Assembly: GCF_049943335.1 (NCBI RefSeq)
Contig: NZ_JBNFVY010000015.1
Location: 1-60,546 of the forward strand
Origin: JBNFVY01 sp049943335
GTDB lineage: Bacteria > Pseudomonadota > Alphaproteobacteria > Rhodobacterales > Rhodobacteraceae
Reading direction: 5' to 3'
DNA: 60,546 nt
Below, piece after piece: positions 8,325 to 15,190 of this stretch. Made by a program: the position numbers and the translations under genes. The notes beneath the pieces are model-generated. The model was given only the letters and a program-made list of their open reading frames with translations, was not told where the DNA came from and did no database searches. Position 1 is the stretch's first letter. Every line of letters begins with the position of its first letter.

Positions 8325-8843
8325 ATGTCGAACAGGCAAATTGAAACCGTGTGCCAACACCAGACGATAGCTTTGTCAGCGACCATCCTGGCCCTGGATC
8401 TTGGGACCACAACGGGCTGGGCGCTACGGTCCTCGGACGGCCTCATCACGAGCGGCACCGCGTCGTTCAAACCCGGGCGCTACGATGGTGGTGGTATGCG
8501 ATACCTGCGCTTCACCAATTGGCTGGCCGAGATCAGCAAGCTCTCTGGCCCCATCGCAGCGATCTGGTTCGAGGAAGTCCGTCGCCATGCAGGGACCGAT
8601 GCGGCGCATGTCTATGGCGGCCTGATGGCCACGCTGACCGCATGGGCAGAGATGCGCGGCGTGCCTTACCAAGGCGTGGCCGTCGGAACCATCAAGCGCC
8701 ACGCTACTGGCAAGGGCAACGCCAACAAGGCGGCCATGATCGCCGCCGCCAAGGCACGCGGCTTCAGCCCGGCTGATGACAATGAGGCCGACGCCATTGC
8801 GATCTTGCACTGGGCGATCGAGACCGAAGGAGGCGTGGCATGA
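8325..8843 (+). CDS. phage RuvC-like Holliday junction resolvase
   Basis: A RuvC/RNase H-fold endonuclease of about 172 residues. Catalytic acids are visible in order: LALDLGTTTG (first Asp), a central WFEEV (Glu), and the C-terminal DNEADAIAILHW pair of Asp residues with the usual A-x-A-I spacing. The Lys-rich GTIKRHATGKGNANK stretch before the last motif is typical of phage RuvC proteins. It should cleave four-way junctions during phage recombination or before packaging. Three in-frame ATGs (8313, 8319, 8325) lie together; 8325 has GGAG at 8315-8318. Its stop overlaps the next gene. Confidence 0.88.
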   Translation: MSNRQIETVCQHQTIALSATILALDLGTTTGWALRSSDGLITSGTASFKPGRYDGGGMRYLRFTNWLAEISKLSGPIAAIWFEEVRRHAGTDAAHVYGGLMATLTAWAEMRGVPYQGVAVGTIKRHATGKGNANKAAMIAAAKARGFSPADDNEADAIAILHWAIETEGGVA

Positions 8844-9043
8844 ACCGCATGAGCTTCGCCCCGCGCGGCTTTGGGGGCACCCGCCGCAGCCCCGATCAGG
8901 TCAAAAAGGACGGTTGGAAAGAACAAGGCGTTCTGGCTGTCTCCGTCGATGACAATCGCCTCACATGGCCAGAGCGTGAGTTGGTCCGCCAGCTTGGCGA
9001 GCGCCTCTATGGCAAGCGGGAACCGGAGGTGCGCCATGACTGA
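8840..9043 (+). CDS. small hypothetical phage protein
   Basis: A 67-residue, basic and hydrophilic protein whose ATG overlaps the stop of the resolvase gene and whose end overlaps the start of the next. The tight overlap on both sides strongly supports it as real. The sequence has an N-terminal Gly/Arg-rich part and a C-terminal helix rich in Arg, Glu and Leu (ERELVRQLGERLYG). No family is recognised. It may be a small nucleic-acid-binding or regulatory protein; this is inference from charge and context only. Confidence 0.65.
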   Translation: MNRMSFAPRGFGGTRRSPDQVKKDGWKEQGVLAVSVDDNRLTWPERELVRQLGERLYGKREPEVRHD

Positions 9044-9482
9044 GTGGACCACAGCGCGCGTGGAGGGCCGGCTGGAGCGCGCGGCCGACGTCTTTCGCAC
9101 CTTGCCCGGGGTGATGCCGCAGGGCTTCTTCAACGCCTGGCCCGAGTATTTCCACAGCTTCGCGGACAAGGTCGGTCAGGAGCCTCAGATGCGGCGGCCC
9201 CGACCGGGACCGCGCCAGATTTCTGAAGCTGAGGAGGCATTACTCTGGCTGCGCTGGCTGGAACGGGACGATGCCAGGATCGTCTGGCTGCGCGCCGAAC
9301 GAACGGCATGGAAGCCGATCTGCTGGGAGATGGGGCTGAGCCGCCCGGCGGCCAACCGTCATTGGCAATACGGCCTCGCGCTGATCACCTGGCGGCTCAA
9401 TGGCCGCGTGCCGCCCTCGAAGCGGTCACGGCGTTTCGTGGTCGAGAACGCGAACAACCTGTCAAGAAAAATTGTCCTGTGA
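9036..9482 (+). CDS. DUF6362-like phage protein
   Basis: A 148-residue protein starting at ATG 9036, inside the end of the previous gene. The sequence pattern (FNAWPEYFHSFAD, then MRRPRPGP, then EALLWLRWLE, then a helix-turn-helix-like WKPICWEMGLSRPAANRHW) matches what I remember as DUF6362 proteins of Rhodobacteraceae prophages. The C-terminal part reads like a sigma-factor region 4 or helix-turn-helix: a short helix, a turn with GLSRPAA, then a recognition helix with basic residues. It may be a phage late-gene regulator. A noncoding stretch of about 400 bp follows, which would suit control from a downstream promoter. The family call is from memory. Confidence 0.75.
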   Translation: MTEWTTARVEGRLERAADVFRTLPGVMPQGFFNAWPEYFHSFADKVGQEPQMRRPRPGPRQISEAEEALLWLRWLERDDARIVWLRAERTAWKPICWEMGLSRPAANRHWQYGLALITWRLNGRVPPSKRSRRFVVENANNLSRKIVL

Positions 9483-9878
9483 CAGAATTTTCAGTGAGAC
9501 ATCGCAAAGGGTTACAGTTTCCGGCTGAGAGGCTACAAATTGGATATGCTCGGGAGAGGAGCGCGCAGGCAGAGGCCGCGCAGCTGGCTTCCGGGGTCCA
9601 CCAAGGGGTACAGCTGGGGTCCAAGCCGCTAACCCACTGACTTTGCGGGTCCTTCCTGGCCCAAAACGTATACGGGCGGGCGAAGCGCGCAATATCGCCA
9701 GCGACAGGGCCGGTTTTTTGGGAAGCCACCCTTAGCAGGCATCCACCCGCGACCCGCTGAAAACCGCAACAAAACAAACCTTTGGCATCGGACACACCCG
9801 GTGGCCGCTGGACCCCTCGCGGAGTCCAGGTTGGCAGCCGGTGTCCGGAGTCCAGCTGATTGAGGCGAACTGACCCGC
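9483..9878. other. gene-free stretch with GTCC repeats
   Basis: About 400 bases between the DUF6362-like gene and the ParB-methyltransferase gene hold no convincing ORF on either strand. GGGGTCCA occurs at about 9594 and 9616, GGAGTCCAG at 9821-9829 and again at 9847-9855, and CTGGAC at 9809-9814 is inverted relative to GTCCAG at 9824-9829. The stretch starts with an AT-rich segment. It may contain a promoter for the late genes, a small RNA, or a protein-binding array. Confidence 0.4.
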
Positions 9879-11132
9879 ATGACCCTGAGCTTTGCCCCGG
9901 ATGCGATCGAGATGTGGCCGCTGGCCAGGCTTCAGCCCTACGCGAAGAACGCCAAGGCGCATGGTGCGGACCAGGTCGCGAAGATTGCCGCGAGCATGGC
10001 GGAGTTCGGCTGGACCGTCCCTTGTCTGGTCGCCGATGACGGCGAGTTGATCGCGGGCCATGGCCGGGTGTTGGCGGCCACGCAGCTGGGGCTGACCGAG
10101 GCACCGGTGATCGTGCTGGGCCATTTGACCGAGGCGCAACGCCGGGCGTACCGGATCGCGGACAACAAGCTGACGGAACTCGGCACATGGGATGAGGCGC
10201 TGCTGTCGGCCGAGCTGAACGACCTGCTGGCCGAGGATTTTGACCTGTCGCTCATCGGATTCGACGATGCCGAGCTTGAGGCGCTGCTGGCCGGTGAGGT
10301 CGCCCCTGAAACCGCCTTCCGCGAGGGCGAGGACGATGTTCCCGAGGCCCCGGAAACCCCGATCAGCCGCCCCGGCGATCTCTGGGTGCTGGGCAAGCAT
10401 CGGTTGCTCTGCGGGGATGCGACTGTGGCCACGGATGTCGAGCGACTGCTGGGTGATGTGACGCCGCTCCTGATGGTGACCGATCCACCCTATGGCGTCG
10501 AATATGATCCCGGCTGGCGCAACAAGGCGGGAGCGGCCGCAACCAAACGCACCGGCAAGGTGCTGAATGACGACCGCGCGGATTGGCGCGAGGCCTGGGC
10601 GCTGTTCCCGGGCGATGTCGCCTATGTCTGGCACGGCGCGCTGCACGCAACGACGGTCGCGGAAAGCCTGGAAGCCTCCGGCTTCAACATCCGGTCCCAG
10701 ATCATCTGGGCGAAGGATCGTCTGGTGCTGAGCCGCGGCGACTATCACTGGCAGCACGAACCCTGCCTCTATGCCGTGAAGAAAACCGGCAAAGGCCATT
10801 GGGCAGGCGACCGAAAGCAGACCACGCTCTGGCAAATCGCCAACAAGGATCAAGACGCTGAAACCGTCCACGGGACCCAGAAACCCGTCGAATGCATGCG
10901 CCGGCCGATCCTCAACAATTCCAGCCCGGGTCAGGCCGTCTACGAGCCGTTCATGGGATCCGGCACCACGCTGATCGCAGCGGAAACCACAGGCCGCGTC
11001 TGCATCGGGATCGAACTGAACCCGGCCTATGTCGATGTCGCCGTGCAGCGCTGGCAGCAATTCTCCGGCCAAGAGGCCGTGCTGGACGGAACCGGCGAGA
11101 GCTTCGCCGATCTGACGGCCAACCCACGCTGA
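9879..11132 (+). CDS. ParB-fused DNA methyltransferase (N6-adenine/N4-cytosine)
   Basis: A 417-residue fusion. Residues 1-~110 form a ParB/Srx-like domain (LQPYAKNAKAH; LIAGHGRVLAA, the GxxR box). The C-terminal ~230 residues are an amino-methyltransferase with the catalytic DPPY at about 201-206 and the SAM-binding FMGSGTT at about 359-365. DPPY before FxGxG is the beta-class order, typical of adenine methyltransferases such as CcrM. Phages use such orphan enzymes to evade host restriction. No cognate endonuclease is adjacent. It begins an apparent transcription unit with the cytosine methyltransferase four bases downstream. Confidence 0.92.
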   Translation: MTLSFAPDAIEMWPLARLQPYAKNAKAHGADQVAKIAASMAEFGWTVPCLVADDGELIAGHGRVLAATQLGLTEAPVIVLGHLTEAQRRAYRIADNKLTELGTWDEALLSAELNDLLAEDFDLSLIGFDDAELEALLAGEVAPETAFREGEDDVPEAPETPISRPGDLWVLGKHRLLCGDATVATDVERLLGDVTPLLMVTDPPYGVEYDPGWRNKAGAAATKRTGKVLNDDRADWREAWALFPGDVAYVWHGALHATTVAESLEASGFNIRSQIIWAKDRLVLSRGDYHWQHEPCLYAVKKTGKGHWAGDRKQTTLWQIANKDQDAETVHGTQKPVECMRRPILNNSSPGQAVYEPFMGSGTTLIAAETTGRVCIGIELNPAYVDVAVQRWQQFSGQEAVLDGTGESFADLTANPR

Positions 11133-11136
11133 GGCG

Positions 11137-12312
11137 ATGCATGACCTGGCTTTACCTTCCTCCGGGCGCGCTTCCGGAGCCAGAGATCTGTTCGGCCTCT
11201 CGCTCTGCTCCGGCGCAGGCGGGCTCGACCTCGGGCTCACCATCGCCATCCCCGGATATCGAACTGTGGGCCATGTCGAACGGGAAACCTACGCCGCGGC
11301 CATCCTCGTGGCACGGATGGAAGAGGCGGCCCTGGATCCAGCGCCTGTCTGGGACGACGTTGGAACCTTCGACGGCCGCCCATGGCGCGGCGCGGTGGAC
11401 ATCGTCACTGCGGGCTATCCGTGCCAGCCGTTCTCCGTCGCGGGCAAACGCAAAGGCGCAGACGACCCGCGCCACCTCTGGCCGCATGTCGCCAGGATCA
11501 TTGAAGAGGTCCAGCCGCCCTTCGTCTTCCTCGAAAACGTCGCCCATCATCTCCGCCTCGGCTTCCCCGAAGTCGCCGGCGGATTGGTCGGCATGGGCTA
11601 CAAGCTTGCGGCAGGCCTCTTTACGGCGGCGGAAGTCGGTGCGCCCCACAAACGGGAGCGCCTGTTCATCCTCGCGCACCGTGAGCATGACCAACTGGCC
11701 GACCCCGCGCGCCTGCTCCGGGACCCGCTCGAGCGGTGGGAACCGGACCGAGATGCTGCGGCTTTGGCCGACACCCCGGGCGAGCGCGAACGAGAACCGG
11801 CAGACGAAACCGACGCCGTCGCAGGAAGCGGGCAAGCACGGGATGAACCTGGCGACCTCGGCCGCCATGTGGCCGACCCCGCAGATCGACAGCTTTCGCA
11901 GCCGGGGCGGCGCCCGGAAACACGAGAAGGGCTTGGACGGCATGGCGCGGGATTGGCCCACGCCGATGGCGACCGACGGGAACAAGCCGAGCGCGGGCAA
12001 CCGCAAGTCCGCCGACCTGACCAGTGCCAGCCAGATGTGGATGACGCCAACGGCGCGGGATCACAAGGACGGGGCCACGACACTGGCGAATACGCCCGTG
12101 AACGGCCTGCTTGGCCGCCAGGTCCTGGCGACGCCGACGGTTGGGCGCGATACCTCCGAGCAGCGCCGGACGCTGAACCCAGCATTCGTCGAGGCGCTGA
12201 TGGGTTGGCCCACCGGGTGGACCGCCTTCGGCTCTGCGGCAACGGCGTGGTCCCACTGGTTGCCGCGCATGCGCTCCGAACTCTCGCGGCTCAAGTGCTG
12301 GCCGACGGATGA
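11137..12312 (+). CDS. phage C5 DNA cytosine methyltransferase
   Basis: A 391-residue enzyme with motif I LSLCSGAGGLDLG (about 21-33), motif IV GYPCQPFSVAG with the catalytic Cys at 96, motif VI FLENV (about 131-135), motif VIII KRERLF, and C-terminal motif X CGNGVVP. The region between motifs VIII and X, where the target recognition domain should lie, is a highly charged Asp/Arg/Glu/Gly low-complexity stretch. The +1 frame over the same DNA (11687-12328) reads as another conserved-looking protein pattern. The enzyme would methylate phage DNA at cytosine C5. Its stop is followed closely by the DUF7220-like gene. Function by motif is firm; target site unknown. Confidence 0.9.
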   Translation: MHDLALPSSGRASGARDLFGLSLCSGAGGLDLGLTIAIPGYRTVGHVERETYAAAILVARMEEAALDPAPVWDDVGTFDGRPWRGAVDIVTAGYPCQPFSVAGKRKGADDPRHLWPHVARIIEEVQPPFVFLENVAHHLRLGFPEVAGGLVGMGYKLAAGLFTAAEVGAPHKRERLFILAHREHDQLADPARLLRDPLERWEPDRDAAALADTPGEREREPADETDAVAGSGQARDEPGDLGRHVADPADRQLSQPGRRPETREGLGRHGAGLAHADGDRREQAERGQPQVRRPDQCQPDVDDANGAGSQGRGHDTGEYARERPAWPPGPGDADGWARYLRAAPDAEPSIRRGADGLAHRVDRLRLCGNGVVPLVAAHALRTLAAQVLADG

Positions 12313-12328
12313 AGGAGAGCCAGCATGA
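11687..12328 (+). other. overlapping +1-frame ORF with WPTP repeats
   Basis: In the +1 frame relative to the cytosine methyltransferase, ATG 11687 opens 213 codons. Their residue composition is protein-like, not the Arg/Ser-rich noise of the same frame upstream. It has repeated WPTP blocks and ends with LNPAFVEALMGWPTGWT. From memory, WPTP blocks plus LNP-F-VEWLMGWP-GWT are found at the C-termini of many phage cytosine methyltransferases. So the same bases may encode two alternative C-termini, through a +1 shift, internal initiation, or an old frameshift. The end overlaps the next gene's ATG at 12325. Whether it is translated is not known. Confidence 0.45.
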
Positions 12329-12549
12329 AGCAATCACGCCTCATGTCGCTGGTCGAAGCCGTCGCCAATGTTGCCGTCGGCTACGGCGTCGCGGTCATCA
12401 CGCAGATCCTGATCTTTCCGATCTTCGGGCTGCACACGACGTTGGCGCAGAACCTGAAAATGGGCGCGATCTTCACGGTGGTCAGCATTGCGCGTTCGTT
12501 CGCCCTGCGGCGGGTGTTCGAGGCGATCCGCATGCGAGCAGCAGATTAA
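12325..12549 (+). CDS. small membrane protein, DUF7220-like
   Basis: A 74-residue protein with GGAGAGCC just upstream of ATG 12325. Two hydrophobic helices (about residues 14-34 and 40-60) surround a short polar turn; the C-terminus is Arg-rich and so probably cytoplasmic. The sequence MKQSRLMSLVEAV... fits what I remember as DUF7220 in alphaproteobacterial prophages. The role is unknown; the two-helix shape is compatible with an inner-membrane phage protein, for instance in superinfection exclusion, but nothing shows this. It is the last + strand gene before a minus-strand cargo segment. Confidence 0.8.
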   Translation: MKQSRLMSLVEAVANVAVGYGVAVITQILIFPIFGLHTTLAQNLKMGAIFTVVSIARSFALRRVFEAIRMRAAD

Positions 12550-12563
12550 GCTCTTATGCGAGT

Positions 12564-13253
12564 TCACAACATGAAGCGAGGCAGGATCCATTCTGAATAC
12601 CCATTCGACGCAGTGTTGAAGTCTTCAACTAGGACGTCCCGTTCGGGACCAAGGATTTTGTCCAGCTCACCTTGGATCGCGGCAGCATAATCGTTGCAGC
12701 AAGTCCATGCGCCAATAATCTGGTCGGCTGAAACGGATCCAATAATCTGAACTTCCGCATCGGGATCTGTTGGTAAGAAAGACGGGATGCCGGTTTCTTC
12801 GCGATATGCCTGTCCCTTGAAGCGAGTGGGGGCCATTTTGTCTGAAAACATCTGCTCGAAAGCCCATGGGCCGCCAAGGAACCCACGGTGATCAAGCATT
12901 TCACGGGTAGCGGCGTTCCGAAAACAGAAACGGCAGTTGTGCGTCCAGAGTATACTTGGGTCTATGAAGAGCATGACCCACTCAGCTTGCTTGGAATCAC
13001 GCGACTTGGCGGAGAAGATTTTTTGACTGGCACCGGAGATGCTGAATGACACCGCCTGATCACTTGCATCCAAGCGATGTTGTGCACCGGCATAGGCTGT
13101 AAACTCCGCGGGGTAGAGCATTTCTCGAGGCAGAATACCGTGCTGGACGATGTTGGACAGGTTCCTTGTCAAAGTGAAATGAAGCAGAAAGCGGATATCT
13201 CTGTGCCGTGCTGCATTCCTGATGCGCTGTGATACTGTTGCTCGAGATGACAA
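12564..13253 (-). CDS. DarT-like DNA ADP-ribosyltransferase (orphan toxin)
   Basis: A 229-residue protein. The pattern FLLHFTLTRNLSNIVQHGILP near residues 22-42, ILWTHNCRFCFRNAA near 101-115 and the downstream DPDAEVQIIGS with Glu 167 match the DarT (DUF4433) fold. In DarT a His in the first motif and the Glu in A-E-V are used to bind NAD+ and modify thymidine in single-stranded DNA. No DarG macrodomain antitoxin is adjacent on either strand. The apparent start is TTG at 13253 with a weak AGGA upstream, so the start is uncertain. The gene lies on the minus strand, opposite to its neighbours and with lower GC, as expected for prophage cargo. Confidence 0.8.
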   Translation of the reverse strand: MSSRATVSQRIRNAARHRDIRFLLHFTLTRNLSNIVQHGILPREMLYPAEFTAYAGAQHRLDASDQAVSFSISGASQKIFSAKSRDSKQAEWVMLFIDPSILWTHNCRFCFRNAATREMLDHRGFLGGPWAFEQMFSDKMAPTRFKGQAYREETGIPSFLPTDPDAEVQIIGSVSADQIIGAWTCCNDYAAAIQGELDKILGPERDVLVEDFNTASNGYSEWILPRFML

Positions 13254-13407
13254 TTTTTGCAGTCCTGTTTGTCTTCATTATTTGTAGGGCAGCTTTTCAC
13301 CGGTCCCCAATGTCTGCTCTCGGCGACTCTTTCAGCAAGTATGAATAGCAGCAAGATACCACCGCCCCAAAGGGACGGCGGCAATCAGTTTGTTGAGGCC
13401 GTGAGCG

Positions 13408-13929
13408 TCAGGCGGCGGGCAGCTTGTAAACGCGGCCCCGATCCTCGACCTTCTCCGAGGTCACTTCGAGCCCGAGTTTCTTCTTGAGCGCACCGGACAT
13501 CGCGCCGCGCACCGTGTGTGACTGCCATCCGGTCGCTGCCATGATCTCTGCGATAGTCGCGCCGTCTGGTGCGCGCAACATCGCAATTAGAGTCGCCTGC
13601 TTGGTGCCTTCGCGTGGTTTGCGCGGCTTGGGTGCGGCATCCTCGGCTGGGCTGTCGGCAGCGTTGTCAGTCTCGATGCCAATGGCGGCGAGGCCTGTGT
13701 CGGTGGCGATCAGCGTCACGCCATGACCGTCGCCGGTCTCGCGCCAGACGGGCTCGCCGTTGCGCATATCGGCATCGACCTCTTCAAGGAAGCCTTTGGC
13801 GAGCATCGCGCTGACCACCTTGGTGGCAGCGCCGCCCCGCAGGCTGTCGGGCAACGGCAAGGCCAAATAGCCGTCGCGTTGGGATGCCGCGCTGAGAATG
13901 ATGGCTTGGGTGTCGGTGAGTTTGGTCAT
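13408..13929 (-). CDS. DUF3489-like winged-helix protein
   Basis: A 173-residue protein; ATG at 13929 is chosen because GGAGGCAAC precedes it. The N-terminal third starts MTKLTDTQAIILSAA followed by a helix-rich segment. The C-terminal ~70 residues (KQATLIAMLRAPDGATIAEIMAATGWQ...VRGAMSG) form a clear winged helix-turn-helix, as in DUF3489 proteins of alphaproteobacterial prophages and plasmids. A Pro/Lys-rich linker separates the two parts. It is probably a DNA-binding regulator of the prophage. It is the last of three codirectional minus-strand genes (14482 to 13408). Confidence 0.82.
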   Translation of the reverse strand: MTKLTDTQAIILSAASQRDGYLALPLPDSLRGGAATKVVSAMLAKGFLEEVDADMRNGEPVWRETGDGHGVTLIATDTGLAAIGIETDNAADSPAEDAAPKPRKPREGTKQATLIAMLRAPDGATIAEIMAATGWQSHTVRGAMSGALKKKLGLEVTSEKVEDRGRVYKLPAA

Positions 13930-14018
13930 GTTGCCTCCGGGTCTGAGCCGCGCGGAATGCTTGGCTTCTACCGAGGCGAGCCCGCCGCTTGGGCGGGCCG
14001 GGACCGACGCGCGATGGC

Positions 14019-14207
14019 TCAGTCGTCGCGCGCGATCAGGGCGAGGAGGACGGCCGCCATGCCGCCGAGATATTCGCTGCGGCGGAAGACGATCTCGTCG
14101 ATCTCGCTCGCGGTTTTGATGCTCGGGTCGACCTGCAGGTCGTTGCCCATGTGTGGCATCAGGCGGGTGGCTTCGCGGTTGTAGCGCTCTGCAAGGGTGC
14201 TGGTCAT
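14019..14207 (-). CDS. small hypothetical prophage protein
   Basis: A 62-residue protein starting at ATG 14207, six bases after the end of the upstream gene of the same strand. It is helix-rich with the pattern LAERYNREATRLMPHMGNDLQVD, then SEIDEIVFRRSEYLGGMAAVLLALI. The C-terminal hydrophobic stretch is short and probably not a membrane segment. Small proteins of this pattern recur in Rhodobacteraceae prophages as far as I remember, always between the replication and packaging modules. Function unknown. Confidence 0.65.
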   Translation of the reverse strand: MTSTLAERYNREATRLMPHMGNDLQVDPSIKTASEIDEIVFRRSEYLGGMAAVLLALIARDD

Positions 14208-14212
14208 CGGGC

Positions 14213-14482
14213 TCACTCCGCGTATTCGCCTTCGCCAAAGGCGCTGTCGGTGATGCGCTTCAGGAGGCAGGCGTAGTGCTCGAGGCTGCCAACCGTGGCC
14301 CAGCCGATCTCGTCGGGATGGCAGTTGAAGTGATCGTCGCTGAGGCTCTGGAGCCGGGCGAGCATCTCGTCGATCTCGGCCTTCTTGCCGATGAAGGCGT
14401 TCAAAGCCGCCTCCTTGTTGCGGCGTACCTTCTCGGCGCGAAGTTCGTGGCGGGACGTTGTCTGCGGGTTCAGGCGGGTCAT
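14213..14482 (-). CDS. small hypothetical prophage protein
   Basis: An 89-residue protein, the first gene of a three-gene minus-strand unit with the 62-residue protein and the DUF3489-like regulator. The N-terminus is basic and helical; the C-terminal half contains a DEIGWATVGSLEHYACLLKRITD helix-loop pattern with conserved-looking Trp, His and Tyr. No motif is recognised. It faces the divergent terminase gene across about 110 bp, which should contain both promoters. It may be a small regulator or antirestriction-type protein, but nothing visible demonstrates either. Confidence 0.7.
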   Translation of the reverse strand: MTRLNPQTTSRHELRAEKVRRNKEAALNAFIGKKAEIDEMLARLQSLSDDHFNCHPDEIGWATVGSLEHYACLLKRITDSAFGEGEYAE

Positions 14483-14593
14483 CGTGGCGGCTCCGTGGTG
14501 AGTTGCATCGTTTTCGCAGGACCACGTTCGCTCTGGTGCGGAGGCTTATCAACTACATAAGCACATGATTTTGAATGATAATCGGAGCGCGTC

Positions 14594-15190
14594 ATGGAGG
14601 GTCTGAGCGAGCGCCAGTATGCCGCCCGCGTCGGCCTCTCACGCGGAGCAATCCAGAAGGCCAAGACCACGGGACGACTGGTTCTGCATTCCGATGGCAG
14701 CATCGACGCGGAGGCCAGTGATGCTTTGCGCGCGCAGGCGACCGATCCGTCGAAGACTCGCAAGGCGCCGAAGCCGAAGCTCAAGCCAGTCTCCGAGGCC
14801 GCGGTCTCGGCCGTGGGCGAAACGCTCCGCGAACAAGGGATGTCCGCACCGCCCGTCGGCAGCGGCACCACGTTCCTGCAGGCCAAGACGGCCAACGAGG
14901 TGCTGAAGGCGCAGGAGCGCCGGCTCCGGCTGCAGAAGCTCAAGGGCGAGTTGATCGACCGGGCCCGCGCGCTGTCGCTCGTGTTTCGGTTGGCGCGGCA
15001 GGAACGTGATGTCTGGGTCAATTGGCCCGCGCGGGCGGCGGCGCTGATGGCGGCTGAGCTCTCGGCCTCATGCAGCGAAGCGGTAGGCCAAGAAATCGTG
15101 ATCGAGCCCGCCGCGATGCAAAAGGTTCTGGAGAAACATGTCCGTGCCCAGCTCGACGATCTTGCCGAGGTCAAACCCGATCTCCGATAA
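14594..15190 (+). CDS. terminase small subunit (Nu1/TerS-like)
   Basis: A 198-residue protein. The N-terminus LSERQYAARVGLSRGAIQKAKTTGRL is a MerR/Nu1-type winged-helix DNA-recognition element. A basic, Pro-rich linker follows, then a helical region (NEVLKAQERRLRLQKLKGELID) that forms the oligomerisation helices in lambda-type TerS. The C-terminal ~60 residues contact the large subunit in relatives. It overlaps the TerL start by 53 bases, typical of terminase pairs. It recognises the phage packaging (cos/pac) site and loads the motor. Identity is supported by both motif and the adjoining TerL. Confidence 0.85.
   Translation: MEGLSERQYAARVGLSRGAIQKAKTTGRLVLHSDGSIDAEASDALRAQATDPSKTRKAPKPKLKPVSEAAVSAVGETLREQGMSAPPVGSGTTFLQAKTANEVLKAQERRLRLQKLKGELIDRARALSLVFRLARQERDVWVNWPARAAALMAAELSASCSEAVGQEIVIEPAAMQKVLEKHVRAQLDDLAEVKPDLR

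Noticed and set aside
8054..8344. 96-codon ORF across the iteron region
   Set aside because: Composition follows the repeats (Ser/Thr/Pro), it lacks a ribosome binding site and it overlaps the resolvase start out of frame.
9732..11249. 505-codon minus-strand ORF across the ParB-methyltransferase
   Set aside because: Shadow of a gene with full methyltransferase motifs; no motif of its own.
12564..13253. Full DarTG toxin-antitoxin pair
   Set aside because: No macrodomain protein is encoded on either side; the neighbours are a small membrane protein and a winged-helix protein.
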